45,000 nt of DNA from Chrysomallon squamiferum (GCA_012295275.1 CM022674.1:1283177-1328176); one strand, 5' to 3'. Positions 13,639-23,754 are shown, counted from the stretch's first letter. Translations and numbers: made by a program. Notes: a model not told the origin generated them from the sequence alone.

Positions 13639-14585
13639 TAAATTAACTGATTAATTACAAAGACAATCAATCCAAGCATGTAAAAGTCTTAACAGCAGCA
13701 GCTTAATTTAAATTTCAAAAATGTATGTATATTCTCTATATATCTTTTAATAATTCAGTTATCTAATACACAAATTCATTAGACTTTAAAATAATCTATA
13801 CATTTTTTTATTAAAAAAACAACATGTTTTTAATTGTTTAAGACTGCACGCAGGGTTCGGACTATCAAAGCCATTATTCAGACTACCTGTTTGATTGGGG
13901 AAGGGCAAGAAATATAATGAAATGTTTTTGTTTAAATCGTGAAAGATTAGGAATGTTACGCAATTTTAAAACATTGCATCTTCTAGTATCTATCATTAAA
14001 AACTGTGCTATATAAAGTAATACAATTTCAAAAATTATAATTTTATGAAACTTAACTATCAATTAAAAGAACGAAAACATATAATGTTTACTACCAGTTA
14101 TACTAAACTTTTTATATATTTTTTAGTGTATTAAATGGCTGTTTCAAAATTATTAAAAAGCAAAAAAGTATTTAAAATGATTTTAAAATAAACAGTCAGA
14201 ATCTAAGTAAACTAGAGAAATGTTACAATGTATCAGCACTTAAGATGACAAATGTCTATATTATTATATTATGGACTTGAAATTTAATTGTCTAGGATTC
14301 TAGAAAAAAAATTTTAAAGTCAATAAATAAAAAAAAAATAAATAAATTATGTTAACACACACAAAACATAGTTTGTCTTATACAAAAATGGTGCAAGAAC
14401 ACTTTCTACAAATACAATACATATCAGGTATGGGTACTGTTTGTTCATTTGAAGATTTAATATATATGAAAAACTTAATTGTTTTCTTTTCTTTTGTAAA
14501 ACATTATAAAAAAAAATCTAATAATAATTTATAATTAAATTAATAGTCTTTTAATTATCGTCGTTATTTTTATAATTTTTAAATA
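11400..14585. other. AT-rich noncoding sequence downstream of the castor-family stop codon
   Basis: Nothing beyond AT-rich DNA with (TAA)n at 12541-12601, (AAT/AAC)n at 13223-13322 and several (TA)n tracts. It may include distal 3' UTR of the minus-strand gene, but the polyadenylation site cannot be fixed. AATAAA-like hexamers are abundant by chance at this composition. Confidence 0.5.
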
Positions 14586-15083
14586 TTAGAAACAGAAGAT
14601 GTAACAGCAGATGGTAACAGTTGTAGCGGTTCTGGTTTTAGTAGTGGTGGTGGTAGTAGTAGTAATAGTAACAGCAATATCACTAACAATACATAGAAGT
14701 AACAGCAGTTGAAGTATTCTTTGCAGCTGTAGCAACAGTAGTTGTAGTTGTAGCATCAGCAGTACCCAGTAGTTGTATGTCACAGTAGTAGTAGTAGTAG
14801 TTGTAAAGGAAGAAGTTGTAACAATCATCGTAGCAGTGTAGTAGTCATAATAATACTGGATTACAAATAGCAGTAACAGCACGTGTAGTAGCAGTAGTAG
14901 TAGTAATAGTAGTAGCAAAAGTTGCAGTTGCAGTAGTAGTAACAGTTGTTGTTGTTTTTACTGCTATGTACAGCATTCACAGATATGTGTAACAGCAGTA
15001 GTTGTAGTAGCTGCAGTGGTGCACACAAGCAGCTGTAGACGTGTGTGTGTGTGTGTGTGTAACAGATGATAATACTATAGCAG
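14586..15083 (-). repeat. Imperfect trinucleotide tract in the likely 3' UTR
   Basis: Directly after the stop codon, the transcript strand is composed largely of TAC, TGC, TGT and AAC triplets: an impure (TAC/TGC)n for about 350 nt, plus (AC)n at about 15041-15060. It leaves a 110-codon frame open by composition alone (14586-14918), which I do not regard as a gene. As likely 3' UTR it would be transcribed if the mRNA extends this far. Confidence 0.6.
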
Positions 15084-17309
15084 TCAGTTCAGTTCCTCTT
15101 CCGAGTGTTTGAGTTTGTGAGGCGCAAACTGGGCGGGTCCCAGCACCGCCCGGTTACACCCGAGGAACGTGCAGTGGTAGTGCGTCTGCTTCCGGTAGTA
15201 CGTGCACGTCTCCACGCCGCAGCTCTGTGTGCCCGTGTACTTCTGGAAGCCGTGGGAGCTGACGTTGTCCTCCTTCACGTGGTACTTGCGGTGCGCCATC
15301 ACCTTGCTGGAGTCCGCGCAGACGAAGGGGCAGCGCAGGCAGTGGAAGTGCGACGACTTCCCCGTCAGCTCGCAGTCCGACCGGCCACACGGCGCCGTCA
15401 CGCGGAACTGCTGGAACTCGTCGCCCATGATGGCACTGAGCCGCTTGTGCCGCAGCGTGTGCTGGACCATGCGCGACCGGTCGCTGAAGCCGTAGCCGCA
15501 GTCAGCCTGCGAGCAGTGGAAGTGCGTCACGCTCTGCCGGTAGGCGCAGTGCGACTGGCCGCAGTCCTCGTTGTACCAGTAGCGGACGTACCCGCTCGGC
15601 ACCGTGTCATCTTTGTCGGGTCGGCGAGGACTCGACAGACGGCGCTGTTTCGCCGATGCTGATGCTGCTGGTGTTGTAGTAGTGTCGCTGTTGACAAAAC
15701 CGTCGTGGCGAGTGTGTGTGCGTTTTCGAGAGGATCGCCTGGAGGTTAGCGATGCTGGGTCAGGACTCTCCTCGGTGTTCGACCTGCTGTCCTCGAACGA
15801 CTCGTCAATCTCCAGACAGCCTCCATCCTCGTTGTCCATGTCGATGCTTCCCAGCGTAACGTCGAACTCCGAGACGTTGTTCTCGCTCTCTTCTGCTTTC
15901 TCCTCACATGCAGGAGACACACATGGAGAAGACTCTCCATCAACATCATCACTGCCGTTCTTCACCAACTTGTCATCTCCTGGACTCTCTTCCTCCCTTG
16001 CTTCAGCCAATGAAGCCTGCTGCTGACTCCCGCTGGTCAGATCCAGACCACACTCGGGTACAGGAACAGACACAGGAATGTGAGACGGCTTCGGGGCAAT
16101 CATCTGCGGCTTCATCCCCCTCGTTGCGGGATCGGGCGCTCGAAGAAGATGCCATGCTTGCCGACGTGCATTCGCAGTCTGATGGGGTCAGAGAAGGCCT
16201 GGTTGCACTCTAGACAGTGGTAGTGATCTCTCTTCTTCAGCTTGCAGAAAGGTCGGCCACAGTTGGAGTTTATTCCGAAATGCATCCTGCTCTTCAGTGA
16301 AGCCCAGTTTGGCTGAGGCAGAGCGTTGGGACCTTTCTGCTTGAGCAAACTGGCCAGAGGGATGGTGTTTGGTGAAACCATCTGCATCTGAAGCATTGGC
16401 ACCATCATCTGACCGATGACGGGCTGCTGCACGGCCGATGCTGACGTCAGCGTTGACAATGGCGGTGGACACGGCCTGAGAGACCATCTGCGAGAGGGCT
16501 GGGTTGATGTGGGGGATGGTGACCACCGAGTTCTTCTGGCGCTTCGCAGCGGGAGACACTGGGTAGAAGGTGCCCGCTGGTTTTATCACAGTTTTGCTGT
16601 TGTGAGAATCGCCGGGCGTCGACGCGCTGGTCGGCACGATGGGGACAAACGATGCCATCTCCTTCTGGTAGAGAACCGAGGACACCCTCTGCGATGACGT
16701 CGCCGATCCGTACCTGTGCTTCTTGTCGTGCTGCGCCATGGTGCTGTGACGAACGAAGGAGTAGTCGCACTTTGGCACCATGCAGTGGAAGTGTCGGTTG
16801 GCGCGGTTGTTGTGGCAGTGCACGCGGCGACAGTCGACGTTGCGGTCGAAGAACTCGAAGCCTTCCAGGATGTTCACGAAGTTGTGGAAGTCTTTTGCGT
16901 GGAGGTTGAGCACGTCGAGCCTGTCTGTGGCGTGATGACACCGTGGCCGAGCACAGTGGAAGTGTTCCTTCTGGTAGAACTGGCACTGGGGGTCGGGACA
17001 GGTGGAGCCTTCTCTGAACCGCTGAAACCCATTGATGACATCGCTGTCCTTGTCGAACTTCCCCTCCACGAACAGACGCACCGACTCCGCGATCACATCG
17101 TTGGGCAGCTCCACTTTGGGAATGTTGGGGATGTCGCCCTTGGGGAATTTCGGAGGTCGGCCACGGCGACGTTTTTCCAGATCCGACTCCTGTTTGCTGT
17201 TGCCGTAGCGAATCTTGCCGATGGAGGCTTTGGCGTATTCGTGAATTCGGTAATGTTCCAGTCGAGCAAAGGCTGGACCTGTTGCAGGGATTTCATGAGA
17301 ACATCCAGT
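15084..17309 (-). CDS. CASZ1: Castor-family protein, terminal exon: fingers 6 (end) to 12 and stop codon
   Basis: The acceptor is TATCTTTGTAG|ACTGG and the stop TGA lies at 15086-15084; the span is 2,226 nt (742 codons). In order it holds: the end of finger 6 (TGC...HYRIH); an AT-hook-like KRRRGRPPK at 17148-17171; finger 7 (17000-16884); finger 8 (16832-16716); a linker with the basic AAKRQKN; finger 9 (16261-16154); and an acidic, Ser-rich linker with RRSSRKR and KQRRLSSPRR as likely nuclear-localisation signals. Finger 10 (15563-15447), finger 11 (15389-15279) and finger 12 (15221-15105) close it, the last ending seven residues before the stop. Fingers 10-12 match the last three of vertebrate CASZ1, and the long acidic vertebrate tail is absent. 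Finger 9 lies in a different frame from what precedes and follows it; two compensating one-base shifts are needed (see findings). The exon is far richer in GC and CpG than its surroundings. A castor-type terminal exon is certain; the exact protein across 16116-16460 is not. Confidence 0.93.
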
Positions 17310-17695
17310 CTACAAAGATAAAATGAGATAAAATAAAACAAAACAAAACAAAACAAAATAAAATAAAATAAGTATGTAAAAATAAGTATGTACTTTCATT
17401 CAGTCTCAGGCATAACAGATATAACAGTAAAGATTTGGTTTTATTTCAAAATATCCACTAAAAATTATGTTTACTTGGAAACAAAGTTAACCTTCACCAC
17501 ACACACAAATACATGTAATCTCACACAAACACAAACACAAACACACACACACACAAACACAAACACACACACACACACACTTATGCTATATACACAGATA
17601 CACATGTATACACTATAAAGACATATGTACATAATACTCTACATTAAAAAAGAAAAAAAAAAAAAGACAAGACACAAAAGAATGTTTCCACCTAC

Positions 17696-17813
17696 CCAGT
17701 TACAGTGGTAGTGTTTCTCCTGCAGACTGAACTGACAGCTCTGTGGACAGGCCTCATCTGCCTCAAACTTGACGTAAACCAGCGGTGTTATTCGATCCTG
17801 GATTTCATGGAAT
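17696..17813 (-). CDS. CASZ1: Castor-family protein, exon with first half of finger 6
   Basis: This 118-nt exon has one base plus 39 codons. The acceptor is GTTTACAG|ATTCCATG and the donor is AACTGG|GTAGGT. It encodes FHEIQDRITPLVYVKFEADE, which contains the last histidine of finger 5 and the inter-finger linker. The Cys half of finger 6 follows: CPQSC.FSLQEKHYHCNW. The finger is interrupted after Trp in phase 0 and is completed by TGC at the start of the terminal exon. Fingers 2, 4 and 6 are therefore all cut by introns at nearly the same place, just after the HxHC signature. Confidence 0.94.
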
Positions 17814-17883
17814 CTGTAAACATTGAACAAACACGTTAATTTTAGTAACTGACCACTTACATAAAATCTTTATTCTTGTATTG

Positions 17884-18240
17884 ACTTGTAAAATAAAAAC
17901 TATCACAGTAACATTCAAAGATGTCTGAGAAAACAAAATGTCTAAGTAACTGTTCTTGACTTTGCTGTTTAATTTCTATACTTTATTATTAGTAAAGGTT
18001 GATGTTGTGTGATTGATACTAACTAGTAAACTAAAACAACCACAGTAACATACAAAGTTAACTGAACAAACAAAATGCTTAACTATCTGTTCTTGGCTTT
18101 GCTGTTTAGTTTATATACTTTATTATTAGTAAAGGTTGATTTTGCGTAACTAACTTGTAAATTAAAACAACCACATTAACTGTCTAAGTTCTATTACTTT
18201 CTTATTAGCTGAGATTGATGTTATGTAATTAATATAAAAC
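17884..18240. repeat. Degenerate tandem repeat (about 135 bp, 2.5 copies) in an intron
   Basis: Recurring blocks such as TATACTTTATTATTAGTAAAG and GTTCTTGGCTTTGCTGTTTA recur about 135 bases apart. The array lies within the intron between the exons at 17696-17813 and 18314-18436. Confidence 0.85.
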
Positions 18241-18313
18241 ATTCAGTTTGTGTAATGCAAAATGTATTTAGACCTGTCTGTACTTCATTTCTGGAGAATA
18301 TTTTCACACTTAC

Positions 18314-18436
18314 TTGGCATGTTCTCGTACTCCATCTTTAGATCGGAACAGCACAACACACCCATCAACTCGACAGTGGTAGTGATCTTTGTACAAATAC
18401 TGACAGCGCGAATTGCATGGGTCATTAGCAGTGTAC
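18314..18436 (-). CDS. CASZ1: Castor-family protein, exon with finger 5
   Basis: This 123-nt exon starts with one base and ends with two. The acceptor is TTTTCACAG|GTACACTG and the donor is GCCAA|GTAAGT. It encodes YTANDPCNSRCQYLYKDHYHC, then the second half of the finger, C.VLFRSKDGVREHA. The second histidine pair is finished across the splice junction as HAKFH. It corresponds to the human finger preceded by an LRRFGTKDFC-type lead-in. The first Cys pair is C-N-S-R-C, one residue shorter than the usual CxxxxC of the family. Placement is certain from phase agreement with both neighbours. Confidence 0.94.
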
Positions 18437-18468
18437 CTGTGAAAACATAAACAGTAATGTGAAAATCT

Positions 18469-18486
18469 GTGTGAGTGTGTGTGTGT

Positions 18487-18525
<39 letters not shown>

Positions 18526-18531
18526 TGCACA
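18469..18531. repeat. (GT)n microsatellite in an intron
   Basis: An interrupted GT run just upstream (in transcript terms) of the acceptor of the finger 5 exon. Confidence 0.9.
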
Positions 18532-18793
18532 TTTGTCAGTATTCCTTTCCCTCAATGGCTATGTTCATATATGTAGTTATTGGTTTGTGTATGTAACTTC
18601 TGGTATGGATATGTTTTAGAATATTCTCAGACAGTTCTTGGTCATCAGATAAATGACAAATGAATACTTTATTTCTGATGTGTTACTTACATGTGACAAA
18701 ATTAACTGAGCTTGATGTTGTGTTTGTTTTTCTTTTGTCATAACATCAGCATAGTTACATGCCATGACAGAGTTAATTCCCTTTAGCAATTTC

Positions 18794-18832
<39 letters not shown>

Positions 18833-19132
18833 CTAATGACCTTTAATTATTGTTATTTACTTGTAATAATAGTTATTTTTATTTAATCTTATTATTGTAG
18901 TTATTTTCAGTTCAAGTATTCATGTATAACACTATCAACAATCAGTCCTTTTTTTAGTTATTTTTATCAATATGTTACAGACTTAAAATTCTATATACGG
19001 AATTATTCTCATACAAAAGTTATTTCCCCTTCAGTCATTTTATTTCAAGTGCAACAATATTAACGTTCTTGTTAGCCAGAATACTACAACATCTCTGTTC
19101 TGAGCCTTCAGTGAACTGGAGAAATTATTCAC

Positions 19133-20462
19133 CTGATCAGATAGGTCCTCCAAGCTTCGTCCTTCTCTCGTGGCACCCTCCAGTTCTCTGTCACTCTCTG
19201 CTGCGGAGCACTCAGCGACGTCGCAGCAGGCGATGCTGTCACTGAAAGCAACGTTGTTGGTGTAGCCAGTGCTAACGGTCTCAGTGCAGCAGAAGCTGTT
19301 GTTGGTGTCGTTGTTGGCGTTGTTGGCTGGGAATAGGGTGGGATCGGCAACGTCAGAGAGTCGCTCAGTTTCTCTTCCGTCACGACATCGGCGTAGCTGG
19401 ACAGCGTGGAAGGCCCCGTGTTGTTAGCCATCGACTTCTGCACTGCCGTTGTAGTCTCGACTTCTTGTTTTATTTTGACTTCAGACGATGATGCTGTGGA
19501 TGATGATGATGATGATGATGATGAAGACAATGTTGATGACGATGATGACGATGATGACGATATTGATGAAGCAACATCACCAACACCGGATGTAGATGAC
19601 AAATTGACTGGAACAGAAGCAGACGTCAGTGACAGATTCACTGCTGTTACTTCGGTAGTGGGTGTGGACGTTGCTGGGCTGACTGCACTAACACTCACCC
19701 CACCAGCAAGGGTGGGTACAGGTGTCACCCCACCAGCTGAGGTGGTCGTGGGACTTAATCCAACAGCTGGTGCAGATGTTACAGTTGTAGATACGCGACC
19801 TGTACCACTGCTGGACGCAGACACGAGATTCAACGCACCGAGCGACACTGAACTGATTACACCAGCAGGAACGCTGACCAGACTTATTCCGCTGGCTGTC
19901 ACACTCATTCCACTGACTGCTGCAGACACTGGGCTCACTCCATTGGCAGGGGCTATCACAGGACTTATTCTCATCAAGGACGAAGGTGTCGTTACGACAG
20001 CCGGTGCGGACCCCGACAGAGAAGTGACGGGAATCAGCACAGGCTCAGTCTTGATCTCGGTTCCAGGAATCATCACCGCTTTCCCGTCCAGCTCGGTCCT
20101 GATCACGTTCTGCACAGCTATCGTCTGTCCATTCTCCGTCTTGATGGTCAGTGGCAGCGACATCGACTGCAACGTCGTCTGCAGCCCCCCACCCCCCACC
20201 TGACTGCTGCCGGAGGTCTGAGAGTTGGGGGAGAGGACGGGCACTGCTGGAAGAAGAGGTGGGGGGTGCTGGCCCGGGGCTGGCTTCGCCTGCAGGGACA
20301 CGAAGCCCTGGGGAGGGACAGCTGCCCGAGCTGGAGCCTGCTGCTGCTGCGACTGACGTTGCACCTGGCGGAAGTTGCGGTAGGCGTTTTCAAAGTCTCG
20401 TCTCTCGTGTCGACGTTTGTGAGAGTACAGCTGCGCTGTGGAGTGAAGGACGTAGTTACAGC
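19133..20462 (-). CDS. CASZ1: Castor-family protein, large exon: end of finger 4 plus low-complexity regulatory linker
   Basis: This 1,330-nt exon has two bases, 442 codons and two bases. The acceptor is AAATTTCAG|GCTGTAAC and the donor is CTGATCAG|GTGAAT. It begins CNYVLHSTAQLYSHKRRH, closing finger 4. A basic stretch (RRHERRDFENAYRNFRQ) and a short poly-Gln run follow. About 380 residues are rich in Ser, Thr, Pro, Val and Ala, including two serine runs that show up as an Asp-rich shadow frame on the other strand. Three canonical SUMO acceptor motifs (hydrophobic-K-x-E) are visible: LTIKTEN, TEIKTEP and VKIKQEV. The exon ends WRVPREKDEAWRTYLI(R), matching the conserved lead-in that precedes finger 5 in vertebrate CASZ1. 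The linker is probably disordered and regulatory, possibly repressive; that role is inferred from composition and motifs only. Confidence 0.93.
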
Positions 20463-20684
20463 CTGAAATTTAAATAAATTAAATTTAAAAAAACTCCCAT
20501 CTTCCATACATTTAATTTTAATTGAGTGATTAATATGGTATTCTAAGAACATAATTTCATTACGTGATGTTATGAAATTACAAAGTCATATCTTAAAATA
20601 GATAACAACTGGTCCATATTTAGGTAACCAAAGTTTAAGTTGAAATTATTTTAGGACTTCTTGAAGAGCTTACAGGATTAGGCA

Positions 20685-20688
<4 letters not shown>

Positions 20689-20734
<46 letters not shown>
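20689..20734. repeat. (AT)n microsatellite in an intron
   Basis: About 46 bases of alternating AT within the intron between the finger 4 exons. Confidence 0.95.
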
Positions 20735-20743
<9 letters not shown>

Positions 20744-21054
20744 TTCTTGTTTTGTTTTAACTTTGGTTTATCAAAGATTCTGACACATCCATCCAAATTT
20801 CAATAATAATATTTCATTTTAGCAATCCTTTTACTAAATGGACAATTTTTCAGCAAAAATTTAACAAATTTATCAGTCTCTTAGTGAAGACTGTCACAGA
20901 CTTTGACACATGTACATCCAAATTTCAATAATAATTTTTAGGAGATCTCATTCCACCAATCTGTGTTTAGCAAACTAACAATATTTCAGCAAGGCTTTGA
21001 CATGTTTGTGTGTCTCTGGGTGAGTGTTTAAAACAGTTCAAGCTGCTGACGTAC

Positions 21055-21192
21055 CTGGTCTGATACAGTGGATGTGGTTGCTGATCTTGGAGTAGCGACA
21101 GTTGTTGAATGAGCAGTGTTCATACTTCATGAATTTCTTAAAACCATCACGACTCAGGACTTCATCTTTCTGGTGATAGCTCTTGTGTTTTT
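21055..21192 (-). CDS. CASZ1: Castor-family protein, exon with end of finger 3 and first half of finger 4
   Basis: This exon is 138 nt: two bases, 45 codons and one base. The acceptor is GTCTTGTAG|AAAAAC and the donor is GACCAG|GTACGT. It encodes [20 protein letters not shown], finishing finger 3 and giving the family inter-finger linker. The Cys half of finger 4 follows: [18 protein letters not shown]. The finger is cut just before its second Cys pair member (G|GC-TGT). The exon phases match both neighbours exactly, which confirms the model. The middle residue of the HxHC signature is Ile here instead of Tyr/Phe, a conservative change. Confidence 0.95.
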
Positions 21193-21317
21193 CTACAAGA
21201 CCATGAAAAAAATTATAATAATAATAATAATAAAATAATAATAATGAACAGGTTTAAAAGAACCTGTAAATATTTGAATGCTAAAGTACTATTCTGTTCT
21301 ATTCAAATCTTAATACC

Positions 21318-22016
21318 AGTAACTTCAACTTGGAATCATCTCCTTTCATTTATAACTTACCCATATCAACATGGTTTTTGACTGTTGCTTTTTAAAGTGA
21401 AACTATGATTGATAATACAAGAATGCCAAAGAAACTGACTCTCTCTTTATATCAATAATTTCAACTTGGAATCATCTCCTTTCATTTGTAACTTACCCAT
21501 ATCAACATGGTTTTTGGCTGTTGTTTTTTAAAGTGAAACTATGGTTGATAATACAAGAATGCCGAAGAAACTGAGTCTTTCTTTATATCAATAATTTCTA
21601 TTTGGAATTGTTTCCTTTCATTCACAGCTTACCCATGTCAGCATTGTTTTTTAAAGTGAAGTTACTCTTACCAATACAACAGTATTAAAGAATCTGACTC
21701 TCTCATTATATCAATAATTTGAGCTAGGAATTGTTTCGTTTCATTCATAGCTTACCCATGTCAGCTTTGTTTTTGAAGGTGAAGTTACTCTTACGAATAC
21801 AACAGTATTAAAGAATCTGACTCTCATTATATCAATAACATCAACTTGGAATTGTTTCATTCATAGCTTACCCATGTCAATAACATCTTTGTTTTTCATT
21901 CATAGGAAGCTTTGTTTTTGAAGGTGAAGTTACTCTTACCAATACAACAGTATTAAAGAATCTGACTCTCATTATATCAATAATTTCAACTTGGAATTGT
22001 TTCATTCACAGCTTAC
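21318..22016 (-). repeat. Tandem array of the 5' splice site of exon 22017-22233
   Basis: Five units, about 116-145 bp apart, each contain CTTACCCAT (minus strand ATGGGTAAG) at 21356, 21492, 21628, 21751 and 21867. The authentic site is at 22012. The unit at 21751-21786 is identical over 36 bases to 22012-22047, covering the donor and the last 31 nt of the exon ([10 protein letters not shown] codons). It then diverges into ACTCTTACGAATACAACAG, whose relatives ACTCTTACCAATAC give a second GTAAG on the minus strand. The older copies (21356, 21492) are more eroded. Confidence 0.93.
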
Positions 22017-22233
22017 CCATGTCAGCTTTGTTTTTGAAGGTGAAGTTGCAGGTGGCACGTCTGCAGTGGAAGTGAGTTGTGCGCTGACCGTAGAACGAGC
22101 AGGAGGGCGTGCCGCAGTCCTCAGTGGCGCGGAACCGCTGGAATCCCTCCTGAATGATAGCCGAGTCCTTCCTGTGATAGTTAGCATGCATCTGTACATC
22201 TGACGTGCTGATGTAAACCTTGTCACAGCCATT
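22017..22233 (-). CDS. CASZ1: Castor-family protein, exon with finger 2 (second half) and finger 3
   Basis: This 217-nt exon enters in phase 0 and leaves in phase 1. The acceptor is CTGTATTTCAG|AATGGC and the donor is GACATGG|GTAAGC. It encodes [20 protein letters not shown], closing finger 2. The linker [14 protein letters not shown] of the family appears here as [16 protein letters not shown] complete finger 3 follows: C.T.SC, then THFHC...TC, then HKSYH, the last three residues coming after the splice. The final G joins AA of the next exon to give ADMEKHKSYH. Both splice junctions of this exon are repeated many times in the adjoining introns (see the arrays at 21318-22016 and 22234-22868). 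The authentic sites are the copies in contact with the coding sequence. Identification is secure; effects of the decoy sites on splicing are unknown. Confidence 0.95.
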
Positions 22234-22868
22234 CTGAAATACAGAAACATAAACTTTATCACAGCTGTTCTGAAATACAGAAACATATGTAAACTTTATC
22301 ACAGGCATCCTGAAATACAGAAACATATGTAAACTTTATCACAGCTGTTCTGAAATACAGAAACATATGTAAACTTTATCACAGCTGTTCTGAAATACAG
22401 AAACATATGTAAACTTTATCACAGCCATTCTGAAATACAGAAATATATGTAAACATTATCACAGCTGTTCTGAAATACAGAAACATCACAGCCGTTCTGT
22501 AAAAACATTATCACAGCTGTTCTGAAATACAGAAACATATGTAAACTTTATCACAGCCGTTCTGAAATAAAAACTTTATCACAGCAGTTCTGAAATACAG
22601 AAACATATCACAGCTGTTCTGAAATACAGAAACATAAACGTTATCACAGCTGTTCTGAAATACAGAAACATTCATAAACTTTATCACAGCTGTTCTGAAA
22701 TACAGAAACATGTGTAAACTTTATCACAGCCATTCTGAAATACAGAAACATGTGTAAACTTGTGTAAACTTTATCATAGCCATTCTGAAATACAGAAACA
22801 TATGTAAACTTTATCATAGCCATTCTGAAATACAGAAACATATGTAAACTTTATCACAGGCATTTCTG
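22234..22868 (-). repeat. 40-bp minisatellite built from the 3' splice site of exon 22017-22233
   Basis: About 17 units, mostly 40 bp apart, each contain CTGAAATACAGAAACAT plus AAACTTTATCACAGC. On the minus strand the unit reads CTGTATTTCAG followed by AATGGCTGTGATAAAGTTTA, nearly the same as the authentic acceptor followed by AATGGCTGTGACAAGGTTTA. Several copies encode NGCDKVYI with only synonymous differences; others read NSCDKVY. Some units are truncated (near 22490 and 22565). The true acceptor is the unit in contact with the exon. Confidence 0.95.
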
Positions 22869-23483
22869 AAATCACAAAATAAACAAATACATTAAACTTA
22901 AATAAGTCTGAATCATGCACTTTTCCCATTTTAACCAGACCTCCATAACCAGTTAATCAAACTCTACTGCATGTTCCTGCTGTCTATGAGAAGGTACATG
23001 TAACACAATTTCTTGTTGCTGATAAAAAAGGATTAACAGAAGAAGGGTTTTTTTTACACCTTGTCTGTATTGTATTTAACCATTATGTATCATGTTAGTT
23101 AACAAAATATTAAAAATATACTGAGTGTGACATTAAATAAAATACCTCTTCCTTCCTTCAGTTTGATGAAGCATGGTATAAAAATTATATTTATATTTAT
23201 TAAAGGTTAATTATAGTCTAGTAAACCATTTGGTAAACTACACAGCCAATGAACAGCTATGCTGAGATACTGTTTGATGTTAATCAAATTAACATTAATG
23301 AATGTAATTATAAAACAGACAAAATTCAAATACACAGTTACTGGCTTAGTGTGCAAGTACTTAATAACCACAGACAATTTTAGCCTGTATAGTTAAAGCG
23401 AAGAACAAAACAATATAATTATATTATCAATAATTAATTACCCGTGAATTTAATGTTAATCAATGCAAAACTGCGAGATTGTT

Positions 23484-23514
<31 letters not shown>

Positions 23515-23754
23515 TTACATATACAGAAATACATGCAGAAACAAACGCACAGCCACACACACAAAGCTGTTTGTATCACATTACTTAAAATGACATCCAT
23601 AATAAAACAATATCAATTTTGTAACTAGTCCTATGTATATTGAATTAAATTAATAAACAACAGTACACCAGTAAATTTATTTTACTGGTAAAATAAGTTT
23701 AACATTATTTATCTCAATGCAAAGATTAACAAATAATTTAATGAATAAAAAATT

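Noticed and set aside
14586-14918. 110-codon minus-strand frame just after the castor-family stop
   Set aside because: Poly-Thr/Leu composition from TAC/TGC triplet repeats; no start context or domain.
15105-15662. 185-codon open frame on the + strand
   Set aside because: It is the antisense shadow of fingers 10-12 in GC-rich coding DNA; it has no domain and lies opposite a secure exon.
16447-16986. 179-codon minus-strand frame overlapping fingers 7-8
   Set aside because: Alternative frame of the terminal exon without Cys/His finger spacing; it lacks any family similarity.
19406-20203. 265-codon + strand frame with an Asp-rich run
   Set aside because: Antisense shadow of the Ser/Thr-rich linker exon; the aspartates are the complement of serine codons.
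22002-22841. Several minus-strand frames repeating [11 protein letters not shown] / [10 protein letters not shown]
   Set aside because: They are translations of the 40-bp splice-junction minisatellite, not a repetitive protein gene.
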